Assembly: GCA_947442255.1 (NCBI GenBank)
Contig: CANEVO010000043.1
Coordinates: 1 to 32,215, forward strand
Direction of reading: 5' to 3'
Length of the DNA stretch: 32,215 bases
Origin: Opitutia bacterium
GTDB lineage: Bacteria > Verrucomicrobiota > Verrucomicrobiae > Opitutales > Opitutaceae
The translations under genes and the position numbers were made by a program. Each line of letters begins with the position of its first letter. Within the stretch, counting starts at the first letter, position 1. This document shows, piece after piece, positions 1-8,581 of the stretch. The notes beneath the pieces are model-generated. The model saw only the letters and a list, made by a program, of their open reading frames with translations, had not been told where the DNA came from and did not search any database.

Positions 1-740
1 ACACTGCCACCGACGGAAGCACCGTGCATGTCGGGCGTCGGCGCCTTGGTTACTTCAATCGTTTCAATATTTCCGAGCGAGGCCTGTTCAAATTCGAACT
101 GGCGGCCGGTGCCCGCCGACTGGGCGCTGGCCACTTGCTGACCGTCCATCGTCATCGAGTTCAGCCCCGCACCGACGCCGCGGATGCTCACCTGACGCAC
201 ATCCGGCCCGTTATAGTCGGCCGTCATACCGGACATCTTCTGGAGCAAATCACCGACGTTGCCATCGGCGACGTTGCCAAACGTGTCGGCTGAGACGATG
301 GCCTTAACGTTGGGCGCGATGCGCTGCAACACTTCGGCCTTGGCGGTGCCTTCGCGCTGACCGGCCACCGTAAATTTTTCCAACTGATAAACTGAGGAAG
401 TAAGCTCGATATTGCTTGAGGTCGGCTGACCGGACTGCACGACCAGCGACACCTGCTGCGCATCAAGACCGGCATAGCTCACGGCCAGCGTGGCCGCCCC
501 GGTTGACACACCGGTGAATTGAAACCGCCCCTGGCGGTCGGTGGTCGTGGTCCGGCCGGCGCCGACGAGTTCCACCACGGCGCCTTCAAGGTAGGCTTTC
601 GTGGCGGAATTGCTCACCTGCCCCGTGATCGTTCCGCCGGTCGACTGGGCAACCGCCAGAAGCGGCATCAGGCAGGCAACGAGGAGGACGCTTCCGCCTC
701 GGAAAAACAAATGCAGGAGGGATCTACCGGTGGGTTTCAT
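1..740 (-). CDS. TonB-dependent outer-membrane receptor, N-terminal part (partial)
   Basis: The frame opens at an ATG (738-740) and stays open to the left edge, giving about 246 residues of a much larger protein; the barrel lies outside the window. Residues 1-31 form a signal peptide with a hydrophobic core and an AVA|QS-type cleavage site. Residues about 37-115 look like a carboxypeptidase-regulatory-like domain (start GTITGQV, later TTTDRQGRFQFTGV). From about residue 140 comes the plug domain, with NVGDLLQKMSGM and VRQVSIRGVGAGLNSMTMDG, ending in IETIEVTKAPTPDMHGASVGG. This is the usual build of receptors that import glycans or other large substrates across the outer membrane with TonB energy. 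The wording of the plug is typical of Opitutaceae paralogue families. No clear Shine-Dalgarno precedes the ATG. The substrate cannot be read from this part; neighbouring sugar genes suggest a saccharide. Confidence 0.88.
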   Translation of the reverse strand, partial: MKPTGRSLLHLFFRGGSVLLVACLMPLLAVAQSTGGTITGQVSNSATKAYLEGAVVELVGAGRTTTTDRQGRFQFTGVSTGAATLAVSYAGLDAQQVSLVVQSGQPTSSNIELTSSVYQLEKFTVAGQREGTAKAEVLQRIAPNVKAIVSADTFGNVADGNVGDLLQKMSGMTADYNGPDVRQVSIRGVGAGLNSMTMDGQQVASAQSAGTGRQFEFEQASLGNIETIEVTKAPTPDMHGASVGGS

Positions 741-837
741 GGTTCGTAGTAGGGTTGTTAACAGCCGCTGAAATTTTTATGAACTTTCCTCGACTGAGGC
801 AAGTCCGCAAAGTCATGCTGGAGGACCAGAGTATGTC

Positions 838-850
838 TTAAGCGGCTTAA
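838..850. promoter_or_regulatory. 13-bp perfect palindrome, possible repressor operator
   Basis: TTAAGC-G-GCTTAA is a perfect inverted repeat with a one-base centre. It lies about 100 bp upstream of the TonB receptor start, in the 273-bp gap to the next gene. A GC-centred, AT-flanked palindrome of this size resembles sites of LacI/GntR-type sugar regulators, but no such regulator gene is in the window. No convincing -35/-10 pair could be placed around it. Confidence 0.28.
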
Positions 851-1013
851 AGTTTCGGAGGAAGCCAAAATAGGTTGCCCGTTGGATTGGATTGCTCGGC
901 GCCAGGGTTGGGCGAATTCATCAAGTGGTTCGGATTGGGATGGATCCTCGGGAGGCAAAATAAAATAAGATTGAGATCACCCCGCTGCTTTTCCGCTGAC
1001 CCGCAATCTTCGA

Positions 1014-2765
1014 TCAACGGGCCGCCGGTTTTTCGTAGACGATCTTACCGCCGACGATTGTCATAGTCGCCCGCAGGGCGTTGATGCGGCCTTCCGGGCA
1101 GGCCAAATAGTCGCCGGAGAGGATCGCGAGGTCCGCGAGTTTACCTTTTTCAATGGAGCCCTTCCTCGTCTCGTCGAAACTCAGCCACGCCGCGTCAATT
1201 GTCACCATGCGAAGGGCTTCTTCGCGCGAGATACGTTGGTCGGGGCCGAAGACCTGTCCGCCTTCGGTCTTGCGTGTGACGGCGGTCTGAATGGCCAGAA
1301 ACGGATTATACGGGTTGAGGGAAGTATCGGGATCAAAGCCCTGCATGTGATCCGAATTGAGAGCAACCTTTACGCCAGCCTGGCGCCAAGATCGAACCCC
1401 AATGAATTTCGCGAGTCGTTCGTGGCCCAACGCCTTGGCCAAGGCGTCCCCGTCCTTGTAGTACCAAGCCGGCTGGGTATCAACGCATGCTCCCAGGCGC
1501 GCGGCCCGCTTGGCCGTCTCCTCGTTCGGAAAATAGGCATGGATAAGATTGTAGCGGCGCGGTGCGATCGGGCTGTCGCCATTCGCCGCTTCCACGGCAT
1601 CGAGGACCGCGTCGACACCGGCATCACCGGTGACATGCGACGACATCTGCCAGCCCAGGCGATGTCCCGTCCGGATGATGTTCTTGAGGTTTTCGGCGCT
1701 GATGCGGAGATCACCGCGATATTGGGGATCCGAGATGCCATAGAGCGCAAATGCACTCGGGCCGTAGGGCTCGCGCATGAACGAGGTTCCATAGAGCGTG
1801 CCGCCGTCCACGCCCAGCTTGAGCGGTCCGACACGGACCCAATCGTCGCCATCGCCGGTTTTAAACGGCAGGGCCCGGATTACTTTTTCGGTGCCCGCGA
1901 CCGTGCCGTCGGTGCTGAGTCCAATGGTGACGGTCACTCGTACGGGCAGGCGTCCCTGGGCCTTGAGTTTCTGATACGTGCGATAGCCTTCCACATTCGT
2001 ACTGCGGTCGCCAATGCTGGTGATGCCGATCTCGGTGTAGCGGTGCAGCAAAGTCACGAGCGAGTCATGGTATCTCTCCTCCGGCATCCCTCGGCCCGGG
2101 AGAAATTTTTGCACGAGCGCATTGCAATTATCCATCATGCCGGTCGGCTCGCCATCGGGCCCGCAGTAGATCTTTCCTCCCGGAACGGCCTTGGTTTCCT
2201 TGGTGATGTTCGCGGCGACCAAGGCGGCCGAATTCAGAATCTGCCGGGTCCGGTTCGCATACTGCCAGGTAAAGACCGCGGGATTCGACGGCGCTGCGGT
2301 GTCGAGATCGGCGCGATTGGGGATGCGCCCCTCGCGAATCCGGGTCACATCAACCCGCGGCAATTGAATCCACGCTCCCGGGTGGCCTTCGCTTACCCGC
2401 TGACGAACCCAATCCTGGATCTCGCCAAGGGAATGAAGTTGCCGGAAGGGCTGGAGGGCTTCTCCCCTCGCCGCGCCCGTGGCATGCACGTGAGACTCGA
2501 TCAGACCCGGAATCACGGTGCGCCCCCCGGCATTGAGGGTGCGGGTCTGTGGCCCCACCCACTTGCGAATCTCGGCGTCCGAGCCAATCGCGGCAAAAAC
2601 ACCATCCTTGATCGCAACGGCGGACGCGCGGCTAAAATTGGCGTCCACGGTGAGTACGTTGCCGTTCACCACAATGATGTCCGCCGCGGCGTCCGCGCCT
2701 CTCGCGGCGAGTGCGGCAAAAGCCAGACCTAATATCAGGGGAATTTGAGTGGTGCCACTGCGCAT
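1014..2765 (-). CDS. secreted amidohydrolase, YtcJ-like (amidohydrolase family 3)
   Basis: The 583-residue product starts at the ATG that opens a good signal peptide (residues 1-27: [19 protein letters not shown]); a longer in-frame start further upstream would spoil that signal. The mature protein begins with the small beta-domain typical of the family ([16 protein letters not shown]). The metal motif HVH follows at residues 92-94, in [11 protein letters not shown]. Later come [27 protein letters not shown] and [12 protein letters not shown], and the usual closing beta-domain with [15 protein letters not shown]. Relatives hydrolyse amide, N-acyl or cyclic C-N bonds using bound metal. The exact substrate is unknown. 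It diverges from a secreted ceramidase-like gene across a 332-bp gap, which suggests shared control. Length is normal for YtcJ-type proteins and no residue is obviously missing. Confidence 0.85.
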   Translation of the reverse strand: MRSGTTQIPLILGLAFAALAARGADAAADIIVVNGNVLTVDANFSRASAVAIKDGVFAAIGSDAEIRKWVGPQTRTLNAGGRTVIPGLIESHVHATGAARGEALQPFRQLHSLGEIQDWVRQRVSEGHPGAWIQLPRVDVTRIREGRIPNRADLDTAAPSNPAVFTWQYANRTRQILNSAALVAANITKETKAVPGGKIYCGPDGEPTGMMDNCNALVQKFLPGRGMPEERYHDSLVTLLHRYTEIGITSIGDRSTNVEGYRTYQKLKAQGRLPVRVTVTIGLSTDGTVAGTEKVIRALPFKTGDGDDWVRVGPLKLGVDGGTLYGTSFMREPYGPSAFALYGISDPQYRGDLRISAENLKNIIRTGHRLGWQMSSHVTGDAGVDAVLDAVEAANGDSPIAPRRYNLIHAYFPNEETAKRAARLGACVDTQPAWYYKDGDALAKALGHERLAKFIGVRSWRQAGVKVALNSDHMQGFDPDTSLNPYNPFLAIQTAVTRKTEGGQVFGPDQRISREEALRMVTIDAAWLSFDETRKGSIEKGKLADLAILSGDYLACPEGRINALRATMTIVGGKIVYEKPAAR

Positions 2766-3097
2766 GGTTTGAGGGGTTGGGGCTTCGAAAGCCGGAGCCG
2801 GCGCGCGAAACCGCCTGCCATCGTTGCTTCCGGCGCGGAGACAAAACAAGGCAGAAACAGAATTCGATTCTACCGCGGGCAATTTGCAGGGGATGCGACG
2901 CATTGTCCGGCGTCGTCCCGGATTCGCGGTGCGGCCCGAACCGCCCAATTCGAATCATCTCCGGGATTCTGCTTCCGGATCCATTTTATTCCTGCCTTGT
3001 TCTTGTGCTACCAACCGAGTCCTTCTCGGTCGGCACCACCACGGTCCCCTCCGCACCAACGATCCCAAGCGGCCACTGCAAACTGAGTTTCCCCAAT
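2766..3097. other. divergent intergenic region
   Basis: This 332-bp gap separates the starts of the YtcJ-like amidohydrolase (-) and the ceramidase-like gene (+), so it should carry both promoters. I found no convincing sigma-70 pair. The only structure seen is a perfect 6-bp hairpin, ACCGAG/CTCGGT (3015-3020 with 3026-3031), in the leader of the plus-strand gene. A TAGAAT hexamer near 2870 on the minus strand is a weak -10 candidate without a -35. An open frame continues through the gap from within the amidohydrolase gene, but its composition does not look coding. Confidence 0.5.
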
Positions 3098-4489
3098 ATG
3101 CATTCCAAATTCCGGCTCGGCGCTCTCCTCCTCAATTTGGCCTTAATCGGCGCCGTGAGCGCCCAAACACCGGCGGCTGACGCGTCCGGCAGCGCCCTGC
3201 GCCTTGCGACGTTTGACCTCGATGCGACCCCGCCGATCGGTAGTTGGATGGCCTACAATCCGGTCGCCAACAAATGGGATCTTGGGCTCAGAGCGCGCGG
3301 GGTCGTGTTACTTGGGGCCGGACAGCCGATCGTGCTTTGTGCCGTCGATTGGATCGGTATCGCCAACGAAAGCCACGACGCCTTTCGGCAGGCGCTGGCG
3401 ACAGCCGCAGGAACCACCGTGCAACGCGTGACCGTGCACGCCCTCCATCAACACGACGCGCCGGCCAGTGATTTTTCCGCTGAGGCGATTTTAAAAGGCG
3501 CCGGACTCCCGACCCGGCACTACGACGGTACCTTCGCGCGCGAATTGCTGCCCCGGTTGGGTGACGCCGTCCGTTCGTCCCTCGCCCAGGCAAAGCTCAT
3601 CGACGAGCTGGGTCTGGGGCAGGCCCAGGTGCGTGAGGTCGCCTCCAACCGTCGGATTCTCGGGCCAGACGGCAAAGTTCGCGTGACGCGTTATACGGCG
3701 ACGCGGGATCCGGCGGTTCGGGCGGAACCGGAGGGTGTCATCGACCCCGTCCTTTCGCTCGTCAGCTTCTGGAATGCGGGCAAACCGGTCGCGGTTCTGA
3801 GTTACTACGCCTGCCACCCGCAGAGCTACTATGGCACGGGTATTGCCAATCCCGATTTTCCCGGTCTCGCCCGTTTCCTCCGGCAAACCACCGTGCCGCA
3901 GGCGCTCCACATCCACTTCAATGGTGCCGGGGGAAATCTTGGTGCGGGAAAATACAACGACGGTTCGCCCGAAAATCGCCGGATCCTCGCTGATCGCGTG
4001 GCGGACGGCATGCGCCGGGCGTGGGAATCCACCCGCCGGGAACCCCTGACGGCAAAATCGGTGGCATGGAACTACGAGCCGGTCGCGCTGCCCCCGGCCC
4101 CCCACCTTTCGGAAGCCGCGCTCAAGGCGCGCCTCAACGAGAAGGACGGTCTCGACGTTCTCGCCGGTGCCGCCGCCCAACTGGCGTGGCTGCGCCGCAC
4201 CGCCAGCGGCCATCGCATTGAATTATCCTGCCTCAGTCTCGGTTCCGCCCGGATCGTGCACATGCCGGGAGAGCTCTTCGTCGAATACCAGTTGCAGGCG
4301 AAAGCTGCGCGACCCGACCTCTTCGTCGCGATGGCCGCCTACGGCGACTACGCGCCCGGCTACATCGGGACAGCGGCGGCTTACCCTCAAGGCGGCTACG
4401 AGACCTCTCCCGCCGTCTCGCTGGTCGATGCCCGGGCCGAAAAGGTCTTGATGACGGGCGTGCGGAAATTGCTCGGGGCCCGGCCCTGA
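3098..4489 (+). CDS. secreted neutral/alkaline ceramidase-like protein (paralogue 1)
   Basis: The 463-residue product starts at the ATG that opens a signal peptide ([13 protein letters not shown], cleavage near residue 22). The core matches the N-terminal domain of neutral/alkaline non-lysosomal ceramidases. It opens with [10 protein letters not shown], then has a zinc-type HQH at 117-119 ([10 protein letters not shown]), [11 protein letters not shown] around 237-246, [17 protein letters not shown] from about 273, and near the end [15 protein letters not shown]. Classical ceramidases run about 650 residues and have a C-terminal immunoglobulin-like domain; this one is shorter and seems to lack it. 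The segment that should hold the catalytic serine reads GGNLG, without Ser. The call is therefore 'fold and metal site of the family', not proven ceramidase. A clear paralogue lies at 9763-11073. It is divergent from a secreted amidohydrolase, so hydrolysis of an amide or N-acyl substrate is a reasonable guess. Confidence 0.75.
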   Translation: MHSKFRLGALLLNLALIGAVSAQTPAADASGSALRLATFDLDATPPIGSWMAYNPVANKWDLGLRARGVVLLGAGQPIVLCAVDWIGIANESHDAFRQALATAAGTTVQRVTVHALHQHDAPASDFSAEAILKGAGLPTRHYDGTFARELLPRLGDAVRSSLAQAKLIDELGLGQAQVREVASNRRILGPDGKVRVTRYTATRDPAVRAEPEGVIDPVLSLVSFWNAGKPVAVLSYYACHPQSYYGTGIANPDFPGLARFLRQTTVPQALHIHFNGAGGNLGAGKYNDGSPENRRILADRVADGMRRAWESTRREPLTAKSVAWNYEPVALPPAPHLSEAALKARLNEKDGLDVLAGAAAQLAWLRRTASGHRIELSCLSLGSARIVHMPGELFVEYQLQAKAARPDLFVAMAAYGDYAPGYIGTAAAYPQGGYETSPAVSLVDARAEKVLMTGVRKLLGARP

Positions 4490-4560
4490 TCCGGCTCGCA
4501 ATCACGCCAGTCCGGACGCGGCGATCGAAGGGCGAAGGTTGAGGCCGCATGCCAGGACGT

Positions 4561-4591
4561 TTTTATTTTGCATTACCTTCGCAAAATAAAA
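4561..4591. repeat. AT-rich perfect inverted repeat, 11-bp arms
   Basis: TTTTATTTTGC (4561-4571) and GCAAAATAAAA (4581-4591) are perfect complements around a 9-base loop. The repeat sits midway in the 175-bp gap between the ceramidase-like gene and the Gfo/Idh gene. The stem is nearly all A/T and no T-tract follows on either strand, so it would be a poor intrinsic terminator. A regulator-binding palindrome or a leader element of the downstream gene is equally possible. The same GCAAAATAAAA string recurs at 955-965, but a chance match of that length is expected in a window this long. Confidence 0.45.
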
Positions 4592-4664
4592 CCCTTCACC
4601 CTTTCCCTTCATTTCACCACCGCCCGATCCGTTCCGGCACTTCCCGCCACCTTACTTTCTCATC

Positions 4665-5852
4665 GTGAATTCCAATTCCAACTCCACTGCCTCCGATCCT
4701 AAAACGGAGCCTGCCGTCTCCTCTTTGAACCGTCCCGTGCGGGTTGGAATCATCGGCGGCGGTTTGATGGGACGCGAAGCCGCCTCCGCCCTGGCGCGCT
4801 GGTTTACACTCGTGGATTTCCCCGTGCGCGCGGAGTTGACGGCGGTCTGCGATCTCCAACCCGTGTTGCTCGACTGGTTCCGGCAGGTTCCCACCGTACG
4901 GCTTCTCACCCAAAATCACCACGAACTGCTGGCGAGTGCCGACGTGGATGTGGTCTATGCCGCGGTGCCGCATCATCTGCACGAACAGATCTATCTGGAT
5001 GTCCTGCGCGCCGGGAAAGACCTGCTCGCCGAAAAACCGTTCGGCATCGATCTGGCCTCCGCTCGCCGGATTCGGGACGAGGCCAATCGGCTGGGCCGTT
5101 TTGTCCGCGTCTCCTCCGAGTTTCCCTTCCTGCCCGGTGTGCAACGGGTGTTCAAGCTGGCCCGTTCGGGCGCGCTGGGGCGCCTGCTCGAAATCCGGGC
5201 GGGCTTTCTGCACTCCAGCGACCTTGATCCGACGAAACCGATCAATTGGAAGCGCCAAAACCGCTTCTGCGGCGAAGTCGGCGTGATGGGTGACCTCGGC
5301 ATGCACGTGGCGCACCTTCCGCTCCGGCTGGGCTGGCGCCCGGAGTCCCTCTACGCGCAACTCCAAAAGGTGTTTTCCCAACGCCCCGACGGCAAGGGCG
5401 GCATGGCCGCTTGCGACACCTGGGACAACGCGGTCCTGCACACCAACCTGAAACTAGCTGAGGGCACCATCCCGATGACGCTTGAAATGAAGCGCATGGC
5501 GCCCACCGAAACCAACACTTGGTATATTGAAGTTCTGGGGACCGACCGCGGCGCCCGGTTTTCCACCAAGGAGCCGAAGACGCTCTGGTGCTACCGGCGG
5601 GACAAGGAGCAATGGTGGGAAAAAACCGATCTGGGCTTCGGCATGCCGTTCCCGACGATCACCGGCGGCATCTTCGAACCCGGATTTCCCGACATGATTC
5701 AGCAAATGTGGGCCGGCTTTCTCGCCGAACGCGCGGGCAAACTGGGCGATCGCTTCGGTTGCGCGACACCCGACGAGGCGGTGCAAAGCCACGAACTCTG
5801 GGACGCCGCACTCACCTCGCACCAGAACCAGTCGATCGTTTCCCTGGCGTAA
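4665..5852 (+). CDS. Gfo/Idh/MocA-family NAD(P)-dependent oxidoreductase
   Basis: The 395-residue product is read from a GTG; no suitable ATG exists before the Rossmann motif. A variable tail of about 24 residues precedes VGIIGGGLMG (residues 27-36), the dinucleotide-binding loop. The family signature AEKPFG follows at 122-127 (EKP 123-125). GVMGDLGMHVAHLP at about 206-219 supplies the Asp210 and His214 positions normally used in catalysis. Family members oxidise or reduce a hydroxyl or keto group of a sugar or cyclitol using NAD(P). The protein is cytoplasmic, with no signal peptide. A PfkB sugar kinase begins 30 bp downstream on the same strand, and the two probably share a transcript, so an oxidation-phosphorylation pair in sugar catabolism is likely. 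The precise sugar is not evident. The protein is somewhat longer than typical members of about 330-390 residues. Confidence 0.87.
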   Translation: MNSNSNSTASDPKTEPAVSSLNRPVRVGIIGGGLMGREAASALARWFTLVDFPVRAELTAVCDLQPVLLDWFRQVPTVRLLTQNHHELLASADVDVVYAAVPHHLHEQIYLDVLRAGKDLLAEKPFGIDLASARRIRDEANRLGRFVRVSSEFPFLPGVQRVFKLARSGALGRLLEIRAGFLHSSDLDPTKPINWKRQNRFCGEVGVMGDLGMHVAHLPLRLGWRPESLYAQLQKVFSQRPDGKGGMAACDTWDNAVLHTNLKLAEGTIPMTLEMKRMAPTETNTWYIEVLGTDRGARFSTKEPKTLWCYRRDKEQWWEKTDLGFGMPFPTITGGIFEPGFPDMIQQMWAGFLAERAGKLGDRFGCATPDEAVQSHELWDAALTSHQNQSIVSLA

Positions 5853-5882
5853 CCGCAACCGCCGCGCATTCATCGCTCCACC

Positions 5883-6944
5883 ATGTCTGACTCAGCCAAG
5901 CGATCCGGCATCCTGGCCGGCGGAAATTGGATCATCGACCATGTGAAGATCCTTAACACGTGGCCGGTACAGGACGCGTTGGCCACGATCCTCTCCGAGT
6001 CTTCCGGAAATGGCGGGTCGCCTTACAACGTGCTCAAGAATCTCTCCCGCTTGGGGGCGCGCTTTCCCCTCTCGGGCGTCGGCCTGATCGGTGACGATGC
6101 CGACGGCCGGTTAATCCTCGCCGACTGTCGTGCCGAGCGAATCGACACCGCCCAACTCCAGCGGACGACGGCGGCGCCCACGAGTTACTCCGACGTGATG
6201 ACGGATCAATCGACCGGCCGCCGCACGTTTTTTCACCAGCGCGGCACCAACGCCCTCCTCGGCCCCGAACACTTCGATTTCAGCCGGACCCAGGCGAAGA
6301 TTTTTCACCTCGGCTACCTCCTGCTGCTCGACCGCCTCGACGCTTTCGATGCCGAGGGAATCACAGGGGCGGCCGCGGTGTTGCGCGCAGCCCGTGCCAC
6401 CGGCATGCGAACCTCGCTGGACTGCGTCAGCGACAGCAGCGATCGCTTTAGGGCCGTCGCGACCCCGGCACTGCCACACGTTGATTATTTTTTTGCCAAT
6501 GACTTCGAGGCCGGCCGGCTGACGGGAATCGACGTCAACGATTGCGACGGCCGGGATCTCACTTCACTCCGGCGCACTGGAAAATTGCTGCTGGAGACCG
6601 GAGTGCACCGCTGGGTCTTCATCCATTCGCCGCATGGCATCTTTGCCGCCAGCCGGAGCGAGGAAATGTGGCAACCCAGCCTCCGCGTCCCCCAAGTCCG
6701 GATCAAGGGGGCCGCCGGTGCCGGCGACGCCCTCGCCGCGGGAATCCTTTATGGGCTGCACGAAGAATGGCCGTTGCCCGACTGTCTGCGGCTCGGAGTG
6801 AGCGCGGCAGCAGCCTCGCTCTTCGATGCCACCTGCTCCGCCAGCGTAAAATCTGCGGATGAATGCCTGAAATTGGCCGGGGAATTTGGCTTCAATGGCA
6901 ACGCCGTGCATACCCGTAATTCCGGGCCGGCGCCGGTGAACTGA
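5883..6944 (+). CDS. PfkB-family carbohydrate kinase
   Basis: The 353-residue product has both PfkB/ribokinase signatures. Signature 1 is GGSPYNVLKNLSRLG at 44-58, and signature 2 is IKGAAGAGDALAAG at 274-287, with Asp282 as the likely catalytic base and the GAGD anion hole. GLIGDDADG (67-75) and FFHQRGTNALL (116-126) are typical substrate-lid and substrate-binding stretches. Such enzymes transfer phosphate from ATP to the primary hydroxyl of a sugar or sugar acid such as ribose, fructose, 2-keto-3-deoxygluconate or tagatose 6-phosphate. The substrate cannot be assigned. It follows the Gfo/Idh oxidoreductase by 30 bp and is followed by an FkbM methyltransferase after 67 bp. The sequence is complete, the ATG start fits the family, and nothing essential is missing. 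Confidence 0.88.
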   Translation: MSDSAKRSGILAGGNWIIDHVKILNTWPVQDALATILSESSGNGGSPYNVLKNLSRLGARFPLSGVGLIGDDADGRLILADCRAERIDTAQLQRTTAAPTSYSDVMTDQSTGRRTFFHQRGTNALLGPEHFDFSRTQAKIFHLGYLLLLDRLDAFDAEGITGAAAVLRAARATGMRTSLDCVSDSSDRFRAVATPALPHVDYFFANDFEAGRLTGIDVNDCDGRDLTSLRRTGKLLLETGVHRWVFIHSPHGIFAASRSEEMWQPSLRVPQVRIKGAAGAGDALAAGILYGLHEEWPLPDCLRLGVSAAAASLFDATCSASVKSADECLKLAGEFGFNGNAVHTRNSGPAPVN

Positions 6945-7011
6945 GCTTTGCCCGCCGTGGCGTCGGCCGGTGGCGGCGCGGACGCAGGGCCCAATCGTCA
7001 GCACTCGATCC

Positions 7012-7740
7012 ATGTTCACACGACTCGCCAAAGCCTTGGGTCCGAAAGGCGATTACCTCGCGTTTTGCCGCTCGATCCGGCGAGTTCCGTTCCCGGTATC
7101 GGTCCCCATCTTCGGTCAAGTGGGCACAATCCCGGAAATTCTGAATATCCATGATAACTTTGCCGTGGGTGAATTGCGGGACCCGCATATCGAGACTGCG
7201 CTCAAAAATACCGTGAACCCGGTGGTGGTGGATTGCGGAGTGAACGTCGGCGTCACGGTGCGATGGTGGCTTCATCTCAACGCCTCGTGCCGAATTTTTG
7301 GATTCGACATGATGGAAGAAGCTCACGCCATCACCCGCCAGCGACTCGGTGCGGCGGCCACCGCCTATACCGGCACCACGGCCGTGCTGGCAGCAATCGA
7401 TGGAGAGGAGGTCACGGTGTATTTTAACGATCCGCTGGATGGTAAGAATCAGACGCACCGGCCGATTGCCGGTGCCCGCCAGCGGCTCCTAACGACCGGT
7501 CGTTTGGACACCCTGCTCGCCCCGCATTCTCTCAGTCGGATCGATGTCCTGAAAATCGATATCGAGGGAGACGCCGCGAGGGCGATCGGCGGCGCGCCCA
7601 AAACGCTGGCCGCGACGGCCAACGTCATTCTGGAGGCTCACTCGGAAGAGGAACTCGGGGAGGCCGAGGTCCTGCTGGTCGAAAGCGGATTCCGCCTGCG
7701 GCGATTCCGGAGCCGCAACCTGTGGTTCCAGCGCCGTTGA
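7012..7740 (+). CDS. FkbM-family SAM-dependent methyltransferase
   Basis: I start this gene at ATG 7012 (242 residues); an in-frame alternative at 6970 adds 14 residues. The S-adenosylmethionine loop reads VVDCGVNVG at about 72-80, the acidic motif II follows in FGFDM (97-100), and the FkbM signature DVLKIDIEGD lies at 178-187. FkbM proteins O-methylate sugars, glycans or polyketides. The protein is cytoplasmic and compact. It ends with a basic stretch (RLRRFRSRNLWFQRR). It follows the kinase after 67 bp on the same strand but need not belong to the same pathway; FkbM genes more often serve surface polysaccharide synthesis. It faces the amidohydrolase gene at 7787 convergently with only 46 bp between stops, and I see no clear terminator hairpin there. 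Confidence 0.8.
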   Translation: MFTRLAKALGPKGDYLAFCRSIRRVPFPVSVPIFGQVGTIPEILNIHDNFAVGELRDPHIETALKNTVNPVVVDCGVNVGVTVRWWLHLNASCRIFGFDMMEEAHAITRQRLGAAATAYTGTTAVLAAIDGEEVTVYFNDPLDGKNQTHRPIAGARQRLLTTGRLDTLLAPHSLSRIDVLKIDIEGDAARAIGGAPKTLAATANVILEAHSEEELGEAEVLLVESGFRLRRFRSRNLWFQRR

Positions 7741-7786
7741 CGGCCGAATCGTTCCGACGCCACCGGGTAGACGCCCGCCGATCGAA

Positions 7787-8581
7787 CTACGGGCCCGCGG
7801 CCAATCCCTCGATTTTCAGGAAACGCGCCGCATTACGCCATGCGATCTTTTCGCGATCGTCCACCGGCAGAGTCTCGAGGTTGGCAAGTTTCACCAGCGA
7901 CGGCCCGACATAGTTGAAGGGCATGTGAGAACCAAATGCGACTGCGTCCATGCCGAGCGCTTCGATCAGCTTCGGCACCGCGGCGCCGAGCACGACATCG
8001 AGGCGGGCGAAATCGACGAGGCACCGGCCCTTCAATCCCGCCTCGGCCACTCTTTTCCCCTCCAAGCCGATCCAGTTGACGAAGATTATCTTCAGCTCGG
8101 GATGGATCCGGGCGACTTCCGCCACCGGGCCGAAGGTCAGGTCCTCCGCGCGATCCCATTCATGCCGCTGCCGTCGGTCCTCGAATCGCTGGGTGAGCAC
8201 CAACGGCAGCCCGTAACCGGAAATCTTTTTCAAGGCGGCACGGCCGTGCTGGTCGGTCAAACGGTAACCGTGATGTTCCGGCACCAGTGTCACCGCCCGC
8301 ATCTGCCAACGCTCCACGGCCTCTTCCAAGTCTGCCTCCCACCCGACATAGCGGGGATTGATCGTGGCAATCGGGATGAGCCGCCGCCGGAAATTCTCCA
8401 GTTCCAGCATCAACTCCTCGTTCCCGCGATGCACGTCGCGATAGAAGACCGAATGCAGGGAGGAAACGACAGCGTGGCTCACACCGTTGCGATCCATCAG
8501 CGCAACCATTTTTTCCGCCGTGTTGTGGCGGAGTTGCATAAATGGGTAGTGCCCGAGTGCGGCGTTGATATCGATGATCAC
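7787..8581 (-). CDS. amidohydrolase-superfamily protein with altered metal site
   Basis: The 264-residue product starts at a GTG (8579-8581) whose last bases form the TGA stop of the upstream amidohydrolase (GTGA overlap). A strong GGAGG lies 5 bases before it, so the two are translationally coupled. It is a TIM-barrel protein of the amidohydrolase 2 type without a signal peptide. The first strand reads IDINAALGHYPF where metal-binding members have an HxH; both histidines are absent. Near the end FGSHMPFNY (216-223) replaces the usual FGTD or FGSD, so the catalytic Asp is a His. The rest looks intact: ITVANINPRYVG-like core near 72-80 (actual IATINPRYVG) and a closing IAWRNAARFL helix. Similar degenerate members occur in planctomycete and verrucomicrobial genomes as far as I recall. 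It may be a non-classical lyase/hydrolase or a partner of the coupled, intact enzyme. Confidence 0.72.
   Translation of the reverse strand: MIIDINAALGHYPFMQLRHNTAEKMVALMDRNGVSHAVVSSLHSVFYRDVHRGNEELMLELENFRRRLIPIATINPRYVGWEADLEEAVERWQMRAVTLVPEHHGYRLTDQHGRAALKKISGYGLPLVLTQRFEDRRQRHEWDRAEDLTFGPVAEVARIHPELKIIFVNWIGLEGKRVAEAGLKGRCLVDFARLDVVLGAAVPKLIEALGMDAVAFGSHMPFNYVGPSLVKLANLETLPVDDREKIAWRNAARFLKIEGLAAGP

Noticed and set aside
955..965. GCAAAATAAAA, identical to one arm of the inverted repeat at 4561-4591
   Set aside because: Shared 11-mers are expected by chance in a window of this size, and here there is no partner arm.
1236..2732. Open frame of about 498 codons on the plus strand
   Set aside because: It lies antisense to the well-supported YtcJ-like amidohydrolase; residues show no family motif and the frame exists because of high G+C.
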